This document shows, piece after piece, positions 10,801 to 17,567 of a DNA stretch of 64,000 nucleotides. The position numbers were made by a program, and so were the translations under genes. The stretch comes from Variovorax sp. UMC13 (lineage in GTDB: Bacteria; Pseudomonadota; Gammaproteobacteria; Burkholderiales; Burkholderiaceae_C). The notes below the pieces were generated by a model, which saw only the letters and a program-made list of their open reading frames with translations, did no database searches and was not told the DNA's origin. Position 1 is the stretch's first letter. The number at the start of each line of letters is the position of its first letter. The stretch lies in the NCBI RefSeq assembly GCF_014170375.1, contig NZ_LZZW01000005.1:1-64000 (forward strand), written 5' to 3'.

Positions 10801-13800
10801 CTGGGGCGCGGCCGCGATGCTGCCCGAGGGCTCGCAGTCGTGGTCGCTGCAGCTGGTGGCCGGCGCCGACCTCGGCGCGGCCGATGCGCGCACGCTGCAG
10901 CAGCACCCGCTGGCGGGCGACCTGCGCCTGGCCGACACCCACTACGGCCTGTTCGCCAAGGCGCTGCCGTTCAAGGGCTCGTTCGCGTGGACGCAGCAGG
11001 CGGCCGATGACCTGGGCCTCGAGGCAGGTGCAAAGATCACCGACGAAATCGCCCAGCAACTCAGCGAGGGCGCGTACCAGACCGCCGCGGCGCTGTGCGC
11101 GGACAACCCGTCCTACTGCGCGCCCATCTCCGCCTACACCTGGACGCAGCAGGCGGCCGACGAGATCGGGCTGCCGGAGGTCGTCGCGGGCCAGCCCATC
11201 GACGACCAGTGGCTGCGCGATGCCACCGGCGACCCGACGCAGAGTGCGGCCTACTTCTGCTCGACCTCGCCCTCGTATTGCGCCTCCAGCGCGGTGACGG
11301 AATACGAACACCTGCCCGGCAGCACCCGCTTCAGCGTGCTGCGCACCGGCGCCGCCGACCTCGAGTTGCGCGCCGCGGGCGACCTGGCCATGAAGTCGCT
11401 CTACGGCGTCTACACGGCCGGCACCTCGTCGCAGGCCACGCAGGCCGGCGACCCCTACAACCTGCCCCGCGGCGTGGGCAGCAAGGGCACGGTGCTGGTC
11501 GATGGCAACGAAGGCTACGAGAAGCTCGTCAACGGCGGTGCCGACAGCCTGGCGCGCGCCTGGTACCCGGCCGGCGGTGGCAACCTGACGCTGCAGGCCG
11601 GCGGCAACCTGACCGGCGACCTGGTGCAGGCGATCACCGTCGGCGGCTTCGGTCGCCCCAACCCGGCGGATGGCGGCGTGACCAGCCCCGACACCGCCAA
11701 CTGGCTGTGGCGCCAGGGCAGCGGCCAGACCTTCGGTGCGGGCGGCGACCAGGCCACGGCCTGGTGGATCAACTTCGGCAGCTACGCCACGCGCGGCAGC
11801 GCCGATGCGCTGGTGGGCTTCACCGGCTTCGGCACGCTGGGCGGCGGCGACCTGCGCGTGGACGTGGGTGGCGACGCGGGCATCGTGGCCAAGCGCGGCA
11901 CGGCGGTCCGCAACGAAGGCAACAACCGGCGCAGCGAGGGCCTGGTGCTGGCCGTGGGCGGCACCGGCCGCGTGCTGGCCGACGGCAGCCTGGCGCTCAC
12001 CGGCGGCGGCGACCTGCGCCTGCGCGTGGGCGGCGCGCTCAACCCCTTCGCACTGGAATCGCTCAATGACATCCAGGCCAACGGCCTGCTCAACGGCTCC
12101 ATCGTCAATCTGCGCGGCGACGTGCAATTGCAGACCGGCGCCATCGGCACCCAGTCGCTGCGCTATTCGCAATACGTCTCCCTGCTGTCCGAGCGCGACA
12201 GCCGCGCCCTCGATCCGTTCGCGGCCGGGCGTGCGGTGGCGCAGGGCGGCATCGTGCTGGTGCCGGGCGATGCCAACTACCAGCTGGACACCCGCGGCGA
12301 CCTGGTCGTGATGGGCGCCAACGACGCGGGCCGGGCCGGGCTGCAGAACCTCACGCCCTTCACCAGCGCCGCGGGCGCGGGCAGCGGTGAAAGCTGGTTC
12401 ACGCTGTGGACGCCCCACACCGCCATCCGCCTGTTCTCGGCCGGTGGCGACCTGACGCCGCAGATGGCCAACGCCGGCGTGCCCGCGACCGACATGGGCA
12501 ACGTCTACCCGTCGATCCTGAGCGCGGTTGCGGCCAGCGGCAGCCTCTACTACGGCAGCATGGCCACGGCCAACACGACGACAGCGGGTGGCGCGCTGGT
12601 GCTCGCGCCATCGTCCAACAGCCTGCTGGAGTTCCTCGCCAGCGAGTCGATCTACGGCGGCGGCTTCACCGTCAGCCCCTCGGGCGCGGCTGAGAGCGCG
12701 ATGGCCACGCCCTTCCATCCGGCCTTCCAGGGCACGCTGGCGAACGGCACCCGAGTGAGCAATTTGGCGCTTGCCGGCAACGTCGTCGAGATCGGCCGGC
12801 CGCTGTTCGCGCTCGGGGCCAACACCGTCTCGGCAGGCAGCGAACACGGCAGCGAACCCGTGCGCTTCTATGCGGTGAGCGGCGACCTGGTGGGCGTGGC
12901 CACGGGGCGGATCAACGTCTTTGCGCCGAACGACCTGACGCGCGCCGGCCAGACCTGGTACGAGGCCGGGCAGCCGGTCTGGATGATGGCCGGTCGCGAC
13001 ATCGTCGGCAGCGGCACGCCCATCGGCCAGGGCATCGGCACGGGCTATGGCTACGGCGCCATCTACACGACCTCGGGCAACCTGTTCGCGCACAACGATC
13101 CGACCGACGTGTCGGTGGTGTCGGCGGGCCGCGACATCCTTTACGGCAACTTCAGCGTCGCCGGCCCCGGCACGCTGGAGATCAGCGCCGGGCGCCACAT
13201 CCAGATGGAAGACCGCGCGGGCGTGGCCAGCCTGGGGCCGGTGGTGCCGGGCGACAGCCGGCCCGGCGCGCGCATCGCGATGCTGGCCGGCGTGGGTGCG
13301 CAGGGCCCCGACTACAGCGGGCTGCTGGCGCGCTACCTGGATGCCGGCAACCGCGCCCAGGTGGGCACGCCGCTGGCCGACCAGCCGGGCAAGGTCGTGA
13401 AGACTTATGAAGCCGAGCTGCTCGCGTGGCTGGTCGACAAGGACAATGGCTACGGCTTCCAGGGCACGGCGGCCGAGGCGCGCGCCTTCTTCGACGCGCT
13501 GCCGGCCGCGCAGCAGCGCATCTTCGCGCGCCAGGTCTACTTCGCCGAACTGCAGGCCGGCGGGCGCGAGTACAACGATGCGGACAGCACGCGCTTCGGC
13601 AGCTACCTGCGCGGACGCAATGCCATCGCCGCGCTGTTCCCCGCCACGGAGGCCGGCGACCGCGGCGACCTCACGATGTTCCGGGGCACGCGCACCACGG
13701 TTGCCGACGGCGTCAGCACGACCATCGTGCGCAGCGGCTTCGTGCGCACGCTGTTCGGCGGCGACATCCAGCTGCTCACGCCGGGCGGCCGCCAGGTCTT

Positions 13801-14581
13801 CGGCGTCGAGGGCGAGGCGCCGCCGGCCAGCGCGGGCGTGCTGACCCAGGGCGCGGGCGACATCGCGATCTACTCGCTGCGCAGCATCCTGCTGGGCCAG
13901 AGCCGGATCATGACCACCTTCGGCGGCGGCATCCTGGGCTGGTCGGCCGAGGGCGACATCAACGCGGGCCGGGGCTCGAAGACCACGGTGGTCTACACGC
14001 CGCCCAAGCGGGTCTACGACAGCTGGGGCAACGTCACGCTGTCTTCCGATGTGCCGAGCACGGGCGCGGGCATCGCGACGCTGGCGCCGATCGCCGAGGT
14101 GCCGGCGGGCGACATCGACCTGATCGCGCCGCTGGGCACCATCGACGCGGGCGAGGCCGGCATCCGGGTGTCGGGCAACGTCAACCTGGCGGCGCTGCAG
14201 GTGGTGAACGCGGCCAACATCCAGGTCAAGGGCCAGTCGGTGGGCATCCCGACCGTGGCGGCGGTGAACGTGGGCGCGCTGAGCAACGCCAGCGCGGCCG
14301 CCTCGCAGGCCGCGGGCGCGGCGCAGGAGGTGCTGCAGCGTGAGCGCATGGCCTCGCGCCAGGCGCTGCCTTCGGTGTTCACGGTGCGGGTGCTGGGCTT
14401 CGGCACCGAGGCGCTGCCGTCCGAGCCGGCCGACACCGGTGCGCGCCCAGCCCCCGGTGGCCTGCAGCGCGCGGTGCGCTACGACCCGGACAGCGCCTTC
14501 CAGCTGCTGGGCCAGGGCGCGCTCGACCCGGCGCAGCGCGCACGGCTGACCGAAGCCGAACAGCGCCGGCTGCCGCGCTGA
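1805..14581 (+). CDS. giant filamentous haemagglutinin-family exoprotein (TpsA-like)
   Basis: 4258 residues from the ATG at 1805. In-frame ATGs at 1829 and 1880 are alternatives; the last would start right before a basic and hydrophobic stretch (RALTVMLAAGGAMHAAQA) that reads as an extended signal peptide. Residues about 139-300 are the haemagglutinin/TPS secretion domain: NRNGIVFSGTSQVDTRNL is the family hallmark for export by a two-partner TpsB pore. The body is thousands of residues of Gly/Ala/Thr-rich repeats expected to form a beta-helix. The C-terminal part resembles the DUF3739 region (for example AALQVVNAANIQVKGQSVG). Likely surface adhesin or biofilm protein. No tpsB/fhaC gene is in the window. 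Near residue 3062 a 51-residue unit is tandemly duplicated, and the few cysteines I noticed come in close pairs. The frame is intact throughout. Confidence 0.88.
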   Translation: MLSRHPAPMKPATPVPARSDRRVRRMKPLVRALTVMLAAGGAMHAAQAQRAFSPAWMAQKNVAQNTAAATGRLPNGQPVSMLTNPLAQQQQANAQLARSIDNLNLAARGIAAQQAAQAAARAAALAAGGGVPDGMVEGGLKVDTNSLTAGWLNANAPTQGTADGRTTVAIQQTADKAILNWETFNVGKNTTVEFKQQADWAVLNRVNDPNARPSQIQGQIKADGTVLIANRNGIVFSGTSQVDTRNLVAAAAHLDDAGFRANGIYAAGNTPNFKDALGQVDVQAGARITTPAPKTATQGGGYVLLMGSEVRNAGAITTPGGQALLAAGDGFTIRKGVGTDGNQASTTRGNEALVTLNAGTTAGKVVNTGLIAATTGDVTLTGREVRQDGVVVSSTTVNTRGTVHLNALGSTGAVTLGAGSTTAILLDTSGASALDSQRAGLVTPVVDGGGNIIDAGNDRRDLSRVEITSGGTVDFARDSLTLATGGQVVVNAAGRSLVRDGAVIDVAGAVGVRLTMESNNVKINVQGNEQRDAPVNRDGKALNSNDVWIDRRSLVFVPKGANGYESDRWYTAGGLLEVGGYLGTQGHTVGEWMAQGGVVNFGGAEVVTQAGSAINLSGGTLDVQTGKLNQSWLKGADGRLYELNKAPGDLRYTGLYKGFEDTHERWGDKATEYFHSPLIAARQRLENGYTVGRDAGLLVVGTRSAVLEGGIVGDTYQGPRQTQAPNAALDGYNQSQKAVARGAQLVVGSYAALYDKRTGLMHRRLDAAGAKDVVLGDTAERIAAGLDLTAALPAARQGTLYLDTTLLNGFALGAVRIAATGSIAVEAELTLGNGGDLTLYGPQVAVNANLTAHGGRIRLGNTLTQASTNYIDDTTSLGAAAGLRAGVAVAQGVTLDTRGLWSNLWRDPTDTHAMAWRDGGSVSIRSSGDVRLAEGSAIDVSSGAALLADGKAQQGGKGGDIRLQANAGGGSTDGVLAIEGALRGGGTTGGGTLSLETGRIRIGGDAAGAAEPGTLVLAGNFFDKGFGRYDLIGDGGLTVAEGTQVEVTMPVLRVTPAAKEFATGTDTGAALQAWTPPLYTEDAAKGVLKQRAGASLSLQAGTVQTLAAELPNVSALIGQGARIVVDPGQSIQVLSVGQLTLQGTLQAHGGSIALKSLDLTRLEQERAVDVAHSRSIWIGEQAVIDVSATPATALDAQGRRYGIVRDGGSIVVGGEIKESDGSATAANGFIVVREGALLDASGTAAVLDMGDAGPVAVASRGGRIALATNNGLYLNGELRAHSGGAGAAGGTLQVALESPELRTSAGTPDYTLAENAVRGHRELVIGGLQGPSDLPAVLAPGAADAALVYGHGRLGVDTLARGGFDTLALFTAGSISLEDNASLRLGQSLSIYGALVLAAGARSDARITLEAPYVRLAGITQSSSQDVTRGRIGVVDTGGWLPSKAQLEVRAGLIDVRSQYAMSSIHGRVPLSPAAGDPTPPTGPLIERLGFDHLTLVSEGDLRFLTDKPPSANGAPVTGLSTPGDLTLRAAQIYPATGVSASIYAGRQQNGSYAPDRVLRIEGNGQAAPAVPYAVFGRLVLGAAVIEQGGVLRVPLGNLLIGDQNTTRVDFLPGSLTSVSGNGLLMPYGGTVDGLNYLYDGKKVELTGVGGTDTRGQTLVAGLTLGGASANVQAGAVLDLSGGGELTGTGFIGGRGGSTDARYHPLVRNAADGSFSLPGLATNPVYAIVPGVQAPQAPVANERGAVDPLVGQRITLGAGVPGLPAGTYTLMPSTYALLPGAFRVELNGSAARQGSAMASSAMRNGSWSAAAQLSVARTAIGDTLFRQAILTPAAVLRSYSQYDETTFNQFILSDAARQGVPRAMAPADARTLLLNFTPGAGKDVLRFDGIGRFDAAQGGYGGTVAAIAGSGGGQIEIAGTGAAATPGFTGVTLSADALNRMGASRLMLGGLQYVTYGPGGRIVMFNSGASELTLRQGALLSAPEVFLLADAANALIPSHLVIEQGAGIHTLGKGRAAYDSADGFVYAGSAGSLVAVSNGVLTMLPVPASVDTYGNRSLQVGACTVSPCVGVTELYSEGTIALSTPDRFVLDDTVRYGTRNLTLAVQGINVGDSAVLADAAARQVLPSGLALNQGVLNRLLRGDTQYGAPALETLELNASGGMRFFGSASLDTIDPATGKSSLARLVLGTPAIYGAGDASDVATLRTQHLIWKGAPDAPAAVVAGGAGTGSGTLAIEAARIEFGYGPGTQPTGTSDDARLALGFADVRLTASDRITSNHKGSLSVYQAQGAYDAAKGYAYSGGNLTIDAPLVTGEAGSIQRITAGGDLRVIRTAPAIASAADAALGAELRLAGRDVLIDSTLALPTGKLVITAQNDLTLTARAQLDLAGRKIDFNDVSKYSWGGDLTLESLAGNVRQAEGSVIDLSARNNRAGTLKVVALGAQAGVVDLQGTLRGTGSGHYDAGGTRVPYLAGGVEIRAQRLGDAGTLDSQFASLNQRLNEGGVFGARTFQLKQGDLTIGDGLKAGEINVSVDNGSLTVTGTVDASGARVGQIHLAAKNALTLTGTAVLDAHGTLLRVDSYGKIIDSPNRAIVDLSTREGVLTLADGAHIDLRHGTAAAVGTQPGQNDGRARGTLELSAPRLGANGLPNTPDAAVYGDIAIDARGALDIRGARSIAVNGMQRYDDAPLIATPAASGRPYQEITQAWLNGRHAENTKFIDAALARDSLVSLVNGKLAGLRSAAYADALHLRPGVEIVSNAVTNPGGDLVVSGDLDLSGYRYASLNPHTQQTGVYGSGEVGTLRIRAAGNLDIFGSINDGFAPPPATPDDKGWLLLPGMSFYGGDTVIPRAGIVLGDGTAFEGGTALNFDLPIQSRAFGAGMVIPVASELAAPMVLAAGTVLAANVRDASGRILHAAGSIVGETVTLPQGTRLDAGTRLPSNATLAAMVWPRGVLLPGIGTRYVMNGNTLLPVGALLPAATNIKLPGDATSVDLRPDGTGRLWGAAAMLPEGSQSWSLQLVAGADLGAADARTLQQHPLAGDLRLADTHYGLFAKALPFKGSFAWTQQAADDLGLEAGAKITDEIAQQLSEGAYQTAAALCADNPSYCAPISAYTWTQQAADEIGLPEVVAGQPIDDQWLRDATGDPTQSAAYFCSTSPSYCASSAVTEYEHLPGSTRFSVLRTGAADLELRAAGDLAMKSLYGVYTAGTSSQATQAGDPYNLPRGVGSKGTVLVDGNEGYEKLVNGGADSLARAWYPAGGGNLTLQAGGNLTGDLVQAITVGGFGRPNPADGGVTSPDTANWLWRQGSGQTFGAGGDQATAWWINFGSYATRGSADALVGFTGFGTLGGGDLRVDVGGDAGIVAKRGTAVRNEGNNRRSEGLVLAVGGTGRVLADGSLALTGGGDLRLRVGGALNPFALESLNDIQANGLLNGSIVNLRGDVQLQTGAIGTQSLRYSQYVSLLSERDSRALDPFAAGRAVAQGGIVLVPGDANYQLDTRGDLVVMGANDAGRAGLQNLTPFTSAAGAGSGESWFTLWTPHTAIRLFSAGGDLTPQMANAGVPATDMGNVYPSILSAVAASGSLYYGSMATANTTTAGGALVLAPSSNSLLEFLASESIYGGGFTVSPSGAAESAMATPFHPAFQGTLANGTRVSNLALAGNVVEIGRPLFALGANTVSAGSEHGSEPVRFYAVSGDLVGVATGRINVFAPNDLTRAGQTWYEAGQPVWMMAGRDIVGSGTPIGQGIGTGYGYGAIYTTSGNLFAHNDPTDVSVVSAGRDILYGNFSVAGPGTLEISAGRHIQMEDRAGVASLGPVVPGDSRPGARIAMLAGVGAQGPDYSGLLARYLDAGNRAQVGTPLADQPGKVVKTYEAELLAWLVDKDNGYGFQGTAAEARAFFDALPAAQQRIFARQVYFAELQAGGREYNDADSTRFGSYLRGRNAIAALFPATEAGDRGDLTMFRGTRTTVADGVSTTIVRSGFVRTLFGGDIQLLTPGGRQVFGVEGEAPPASAGVLTQGAGDIAIYSLRSILLGQSRIMTTFGGGILGWSAEGDINAGRGSKTTVVYTPPKRVYDSWGNVTLSSDVPSTGAGIATLAPIAEVPAGDIDLIAPLGTIDAGEAGIRVSGNVNLAALQVVNAANIQVKGQSVGIPTVAAVNVGALSNASAAASQAAGAAQEVLQRERMASRQALPSVFTVRVLGFGTEALPSEPADTGARPAPGGLQRAVRYDPDSAFQLLGQGALDPAQRARLTEAEQRRLPR
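10988..11293 (+). repeat. tandem 51-codon duplication inside the exoprotein gene
   Basis: The 20-base word at 10988-11007 recurs exactly at 11141-11160, 153 bases later. Both copies begin WTQQAAD and end in a Cys-pair segment (CADNPSYC, then CSTSPSYC). The spacing is exactly 51 codons, so the reading frame is kept. Confidence 0.7.
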
Positions 14582-14596
14582 GGGGCTTCGGCACCG

Positions 14597-14634
14597 GGCG
14601 GCGCGCACCAGGCGGTGCGCGCCGCCTTTTTCTT
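14597..14634 (+). terminator. Rho-independent terminator of the exoprotein gene
   Basis: Thirteen-base perfect stem: GGCGGCGCGCACC (14597-14609), loop AGGC, GGTGCGCGCCGCC (14614-14626), followed by TTTTTCTT. It starts 15 bases after the exoprotein stop. This separates the exoprotein transcript from the three secreted-protein genes that follow. Confidence 0.88.
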
Positions 14635-14748
14635 CATGAAGTTTTTGTGACAAACGACAGTGGCGCGCGCGCTGTTCCGTCTTGGATCAGGGCCGCGCAT
14701 CGCCAGGAGGCGGTGCGCGCCCGACCCACCCGACGACCGACCGCCACC

Positions 14749-15507
14749 ATGTTCTCCTTCCTGCCGCGATCCACGCGCGCCAGCCTCTGGGCGGCAGGGG
14801 TGCTGCTCGCCTGCGCCATGCCGGCCGCGGCCGCGCCCGAGGCCAATGCCAGCGGCGTGTTCCTCAACGAAGAGGGCGAGGTGCTCACGGTCGCGCATGC
14901 GGTGGCCAACTGCAAGTCGCTGTTCGTGATCAAGGGCGCACAGGTGGCCGAGGCCCGCGTGCGCGCGGTCGATGCCGGACTCGACCTGGCCGTGCTGCAG
15001 AGCACGCTCAAGCCCTACCTGAGCGCCACGCTGGCCCAGGCCGATGCGCTGCCCGCGACCAGCGTCGGCGTGTTCGCCGAAGCCTACGAGACGCTGCAGC
15101 GGCTGCCCGACCGCGCGCTGCTGCGCAGCAACGCGATGACCGTGCCTGGCGCCGAGGGCCTGCAGCTGCTGTCGGGCGCGCGGCCCGGCGCCAGCGGCAC
15201 GGCCGTGCTGGGCCCCGACGGCCTGCTGCTGGGCGTGGTGGTCGAGCGCGTGGCCGCGGCGCCGCATGCGTCGGGCCAGGTGCTGAGCCGCACGTCGTCG
15301 ACCGCGCCGCTGACCGGCGCCACGCAGGTGCGCGCGGTGTCGGTGGCGGCCATCAAGCCCTTCCTGGCGGCGCACGGCATCGCCTTCTCGCAAAGCACCA
15401 GCGCGCAGCTGAGCGCCTACCAATCGCCGGCCGCCCGTGCATCGACGCTCTCCGTCGGCGTGCTGTGCGGCGGACCCCGACCGATCGATTCCACGACTGC
15501 CCCATGA
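14749..15507 (+). CDS. secreted trypsin-like serine protease, short form
   Basis: 252 residues from the ATG at 14749, chosen because it begins right at a signal peptide (basic start, then SLWAAGVLLACAMPAAAAPEA). A full S1-type triad can be read: His50 in TVAHAV, Asp79 in GLDLAVL and Ser149 in RPGASGTAVL. The serine motif is GASG and not the usual GNSGGP. There is no PDZ domain. Probably periplasmic. The stop overlaps the next start (ATGA), so it is coupled to the TonB-C-like gene and, six bases further on, to an HtrA gene. Position behind the giant exoprotein suggests processing or quality control of that protein, which is inference. Alternative: a catalytically weak binding paralogue. Confidence 0.7.
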   Translation: MFSFLPRSTRASLWAAGVLLACAMPAAAAPEANASGVFLNEEGEVLTVAHAVANCKSLFVIKGAQVAEARVRAVDAGLDLAVLQSTLKPYLSATLAQADALPATSVGVFAEAYETLQRLPDRALLRSNAMTVPGAEGLQLLSGARPGASGTAVLGPDGLLLGVVVERVAAAPHASGQVLSRTSSTAPLTGATQVRAVSVAAIKPFLAAHGIAFSQSTSAQLSAYQSPAARASTLSVGVLCGGPRPIDSTTAP

Positions 15508-15974
15508 CCTTTTCCTCCGCCTCCTCTTCCTCTTTCTCGACCCTGCGCCGCGGCTGGGGCCGCCTGCTGCGCGCCTGCGGGCTGGTCGGCCTCGGCCTGG
15601 CCGCCACGGGCGCGCCGGTGCAGGCCCAGACGCCGGTGCCGCAGCACTGGATCAGCTACGCCAACATGGCCGGCAACCAGCTGCAGTCCACGCTCAGCGA
15701 TCCGGCCGACGCCGTCGTGCAGCGGCTGCATGCCTGGATGCAGGCACGGCTGCTGCGCGAAGGCGCGCCGCCCCCGCCGCCGCTGGTGGTGCGGGTCTGG
15801 GTCGCGGCCGACGGCCGGGTCGAGCGCGTGGCCTTCGACTCGCTGGGCGACGCGCAGGCCGACGCCGACCTGCGTGCGCTGCTCACCGCGCAGCCGCTGA
15901 GCGAGCCGCCGCCGCGCGACATGCGCCAGCCCATGGTGCTGCAGCTCACGCTGAGCTTCACGGCCGCCACCTGA
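15504..15974 (+). CDS. small secreted protein with TonB C-terminal-like domain
   Basis: 156 residues. The start overlaps the previous stop by four bases. A basic N terminus (RRGWGRLLRACG) and a hydrophobic stretch ending in APVQAQ form a signal peptide. The C-terminal half (VVRVWVAADGRVERVAFDSLG, then ADLRALLTAQPLSEPPPRDMRQPMVLQL) resembles the beta-strand-rich TonB/TolA C-terminal fold, with the usual substitution of a catalytic role by binding. It lacks the proline-rich spacer and the membrane anchor of true TonB. Likely periplasmic; the partner is unknown, but it is encoded between two proteases and downstream of the exoprotein. Confidence 0.55.
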   Translation: MTFSSASSSSFSTLRRGWGRLLRACGLVGLGLAATGAPVQAQTPVPQHWISYANMAGNQLQSTLSDPADAVVQRLHAWMQARLLREGAPPPPPLVVRVWVAADGRVERVAFDSLGDAQADADLRALLTAQPLSEPPPRDMRQPMVLQLTLSFTAAT

Positions 15975-15979
15975 GCGCC

Positions 15980-17344
15980 ATGGCCGCGCGCATGCAAGGG
16001 TGGCGCCGGGGGCTGGTCGCGGCGTGCCTGGGCGCCGCGTGCACGCTCGCGCCGGCCGCCGCGCCCTGGCCGGTCGCGGGCCTGTCGGCGCTGGTCAAGG
16101 CCCAGGGGCCGGCCGTGGTGCACATCGGTGTCGAGCGCGACGCCACGCCGCCGCGGCGCTACAGCGACCGCGGGTTGCAGGGTGTGCCGGGCGCCGAGCC
16201 CGCGGCCGACACGCGCAGCTTCGGCACCGGCTTCATCCTCGAGGCCGACGGGCTGATCCTCACCAACGCCCACGTGGTCGCGCGCGGCACGCAGATCCGC
16301 GTGACCCTGCCCGACCGGCGCGAGTTCAAGGCGCAGGTGGTGGGGCTCGACGCGGCCTCCGACATCGCGCTGCTGCGCATCGAGGCCCAGGGCCTGCCCA
16401 CGGTGCGCATCGGCGATCCGGCGCGCGCCGAGCCGGGCGACGGCGTGGTCGCGATCGGCTCGCCCTACGGCTTCGGCAACTCGGTCACCGCGGGCATCGT
16501 GAGCGCCAAGGGCCGGCTGCTGCCCGGCGCCGACGCAATGCAGTTCCTGCAGACCGACGTGCCGATCAACCCCGGCAACTCGGGCGGCCCGCTGTTCAAC
16601 CTGCAGGGCGAGGTGATCGGCATCAACTCGCGCATCTACAGCCGCAGCGGCGGCTACCAGGGCCTGTCCTTCGCGATCCCGATCGACACCGCGATGCGCA
16701 TCAAGGACCAGCTGCTGGCCACCGGCCGCGTCACGCGCGGGCGCATCGGCGTGTCGGTGCAGGAGGTCGGGCAGGCGCTGGCCGACACCTTCGGCCTGCC
16801 GCGGCCGGCCGGGGCGCTGGTCAACGACGTGGCGCCGCGCGGCGCGGCCGAGCGCGGCGGCCTGCGGCCCGGCGACGTGATCCGCCAGGTGCAAGGCCGC
16901 GAGGTGGTGCAGGCCGCCGATGCGCTGGGCCTGATCGCCGAGCAGCCGCCCGGGCGCACGCTGCGGCTGGTGGTCTGGCGCGACCGCGCCGAGCGCGTGA
17001 TCGAGGTGCAGGTCGAGGGCTACGACGCGCCCCGGACCGCGCCCGCCGCGCCCTCGGCCCCGGCCCGCCTGGGCTTCGCGGTGCGGCCGCTGGCGCCGAA
17101 CGAGCAGCAGCTGCTGCGCGTCGAGGGCGGGCTGCTGGTGCAGCGCGTGAACGCGGCCGCCTCGCGCGCCGGCGTGCAGGCCGGCGACCTGATCCTGGCC
17201 TTCAACGGCCAGCCCATCGACAGCGCCGAGACGCTGGCCAACGAACTCGAGCTGGCGGACGGCGCCGCGGCCCTGCTGGTGCAGCGCGGCGCGACCCGGC
17301 TCTTCGTGCCGATCTGCGCACGCGTGGGCCAGGCCAAGTGCTGA
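15980..17344 (+). CDS. HtrA/Do-family periplasmic serine protease with two PDZ domains
   Basis: 454 residues. The ATG at 15980 lies five bases after the previous stop and opens a signal peptide (GWRRGLVAACLGAACTLAPAAA). The protease domain spans about residues 40-240 with triad His98 (TNAHVV), Asp128 (SDIALL) and Ser201 (NPGNSGGPLFNL). Two PDZ domains follow, about 250-345 and 360-445 (GRIGVSVQEV, then LGFAVRPLAP), the usual DegP/DegQ order and length. It refolds or degrades misfolded envelope proteins. As last gene of the protease trio it may act on the giant exoprotein; DegP acts on FHA in Bordetella, so this is reasonable inference. No sequence oddity is seen. Confidence 0.88.
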   Translation: MAARMQGWRRGLVAACLGAACTLAPAAAPWPVAGLSALVKAQGPAVVHIGVERDATPPRRYSDRGLQGVPGAEPAADTRSFGTGFILEADGLILTNAHVVARGTQIRVTLPDRREFKAQVVGLDAASDIALLRIEAQGLPTVRIGDPARAEPGDGVVAIGSPYGFGNSVTAGIVSAKGRLLPGADAMQFLQTDVPINPGNSGGPLFNLQGEVIGINSRIYSRSGGYQGLSFAIPIDTAMRIKDQLLATGRVTRGRIGVSVQEVGQALADTFGLPRPAGALVNDVAPRGAAERGGLRPGDVIRQVQGREVVQAADALGLIAEQPPGRTLRLVVWRDRAERVIEVQVEGYDAPRTAPAAPSAPARLGFAVRPLAPNEQQLLRVEGGLLVQRVNAAASRAGVQAGDLILAFNGQPIDSAETLANELELADGAAALLVQRGATRLFVPICARVGQAKC

Positions 17345-17378
17345 GGCGGCGGTGCAGAGAGGCGGTCGGCCGCCGCGT

Positions 17379-17411
17379 TGTCACCGAAAGGTCATGCCGC
17401 CTGCCTACGAT
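17379..17411 (+). promoter_or_regulatory. candidate Pho box plus -10
   Basis: TGTCACCGAAAGGTCATG (17379-17396) carries two TGTCA/GGTCA-type half sites 11 bases apart, as in PhoB boxes. TACGAT (17406-17411) lies about 10 bases further, the right place for the -10 of a Pho promoter. It points at the short broken reading frame starting at 17491. This is pattern matching by eye. Confidence 0.4.
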
Positions 17412-17490
17412 CCGCGGCGCATGCGTGCCGGGCGATTCTGCCGCGGTGCGACTCATCGATCGGCATGGACCACAGGACGCGCGACTCCCG

Positions 17491-17567
17491 ATGGCAAGCA
17501 TGGCGCTGTGCGCCCGCAACTGGTTGCTGGCGGGCTGCTTGGCGGTGCTGGGCGCGGGCGCGCCGCC
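17491..17567 (+). pseudogene. 5' remnant of a secreted-protein gene
   Basis: From the ATG at 17491 (or 17500) the frame reads MASMALCARNWLLAGCLAVL then GAGAPPA, a clean signal peptide or lipoprotein-like leader. The mature protein is missing: from about 17568 the DNA is the opposite strand of an FAD oxidase gene, and the plus frame continues as nonsense without any recognisable domain. A candidate Pho promoter lies upstream. I read it as the beheaded start of a phosphate-regulated exported protein left by a deletion or recombination. The original product cannot be identified. Confidence 0.45.

Noticed and set aside
4379..14653. A very long open frame (3424 codons) on the minus strand opposite the exoprotein gene
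   Set aside because: It is an antisense shadow of a GC-rich, repetitive gene: its protein is low-complexity Arg/Ala/His-rich text without any domain, while the plus-strand frame has clear TPS motifs.
17202..17567. Continuation of the truncated oxidase frame toward the HtrA gene
   Set aside because: Beyond 17568 the translation has no FAD-oxidase similarity and overlaps the complement of the HtrA gene; it is not part of a protein.
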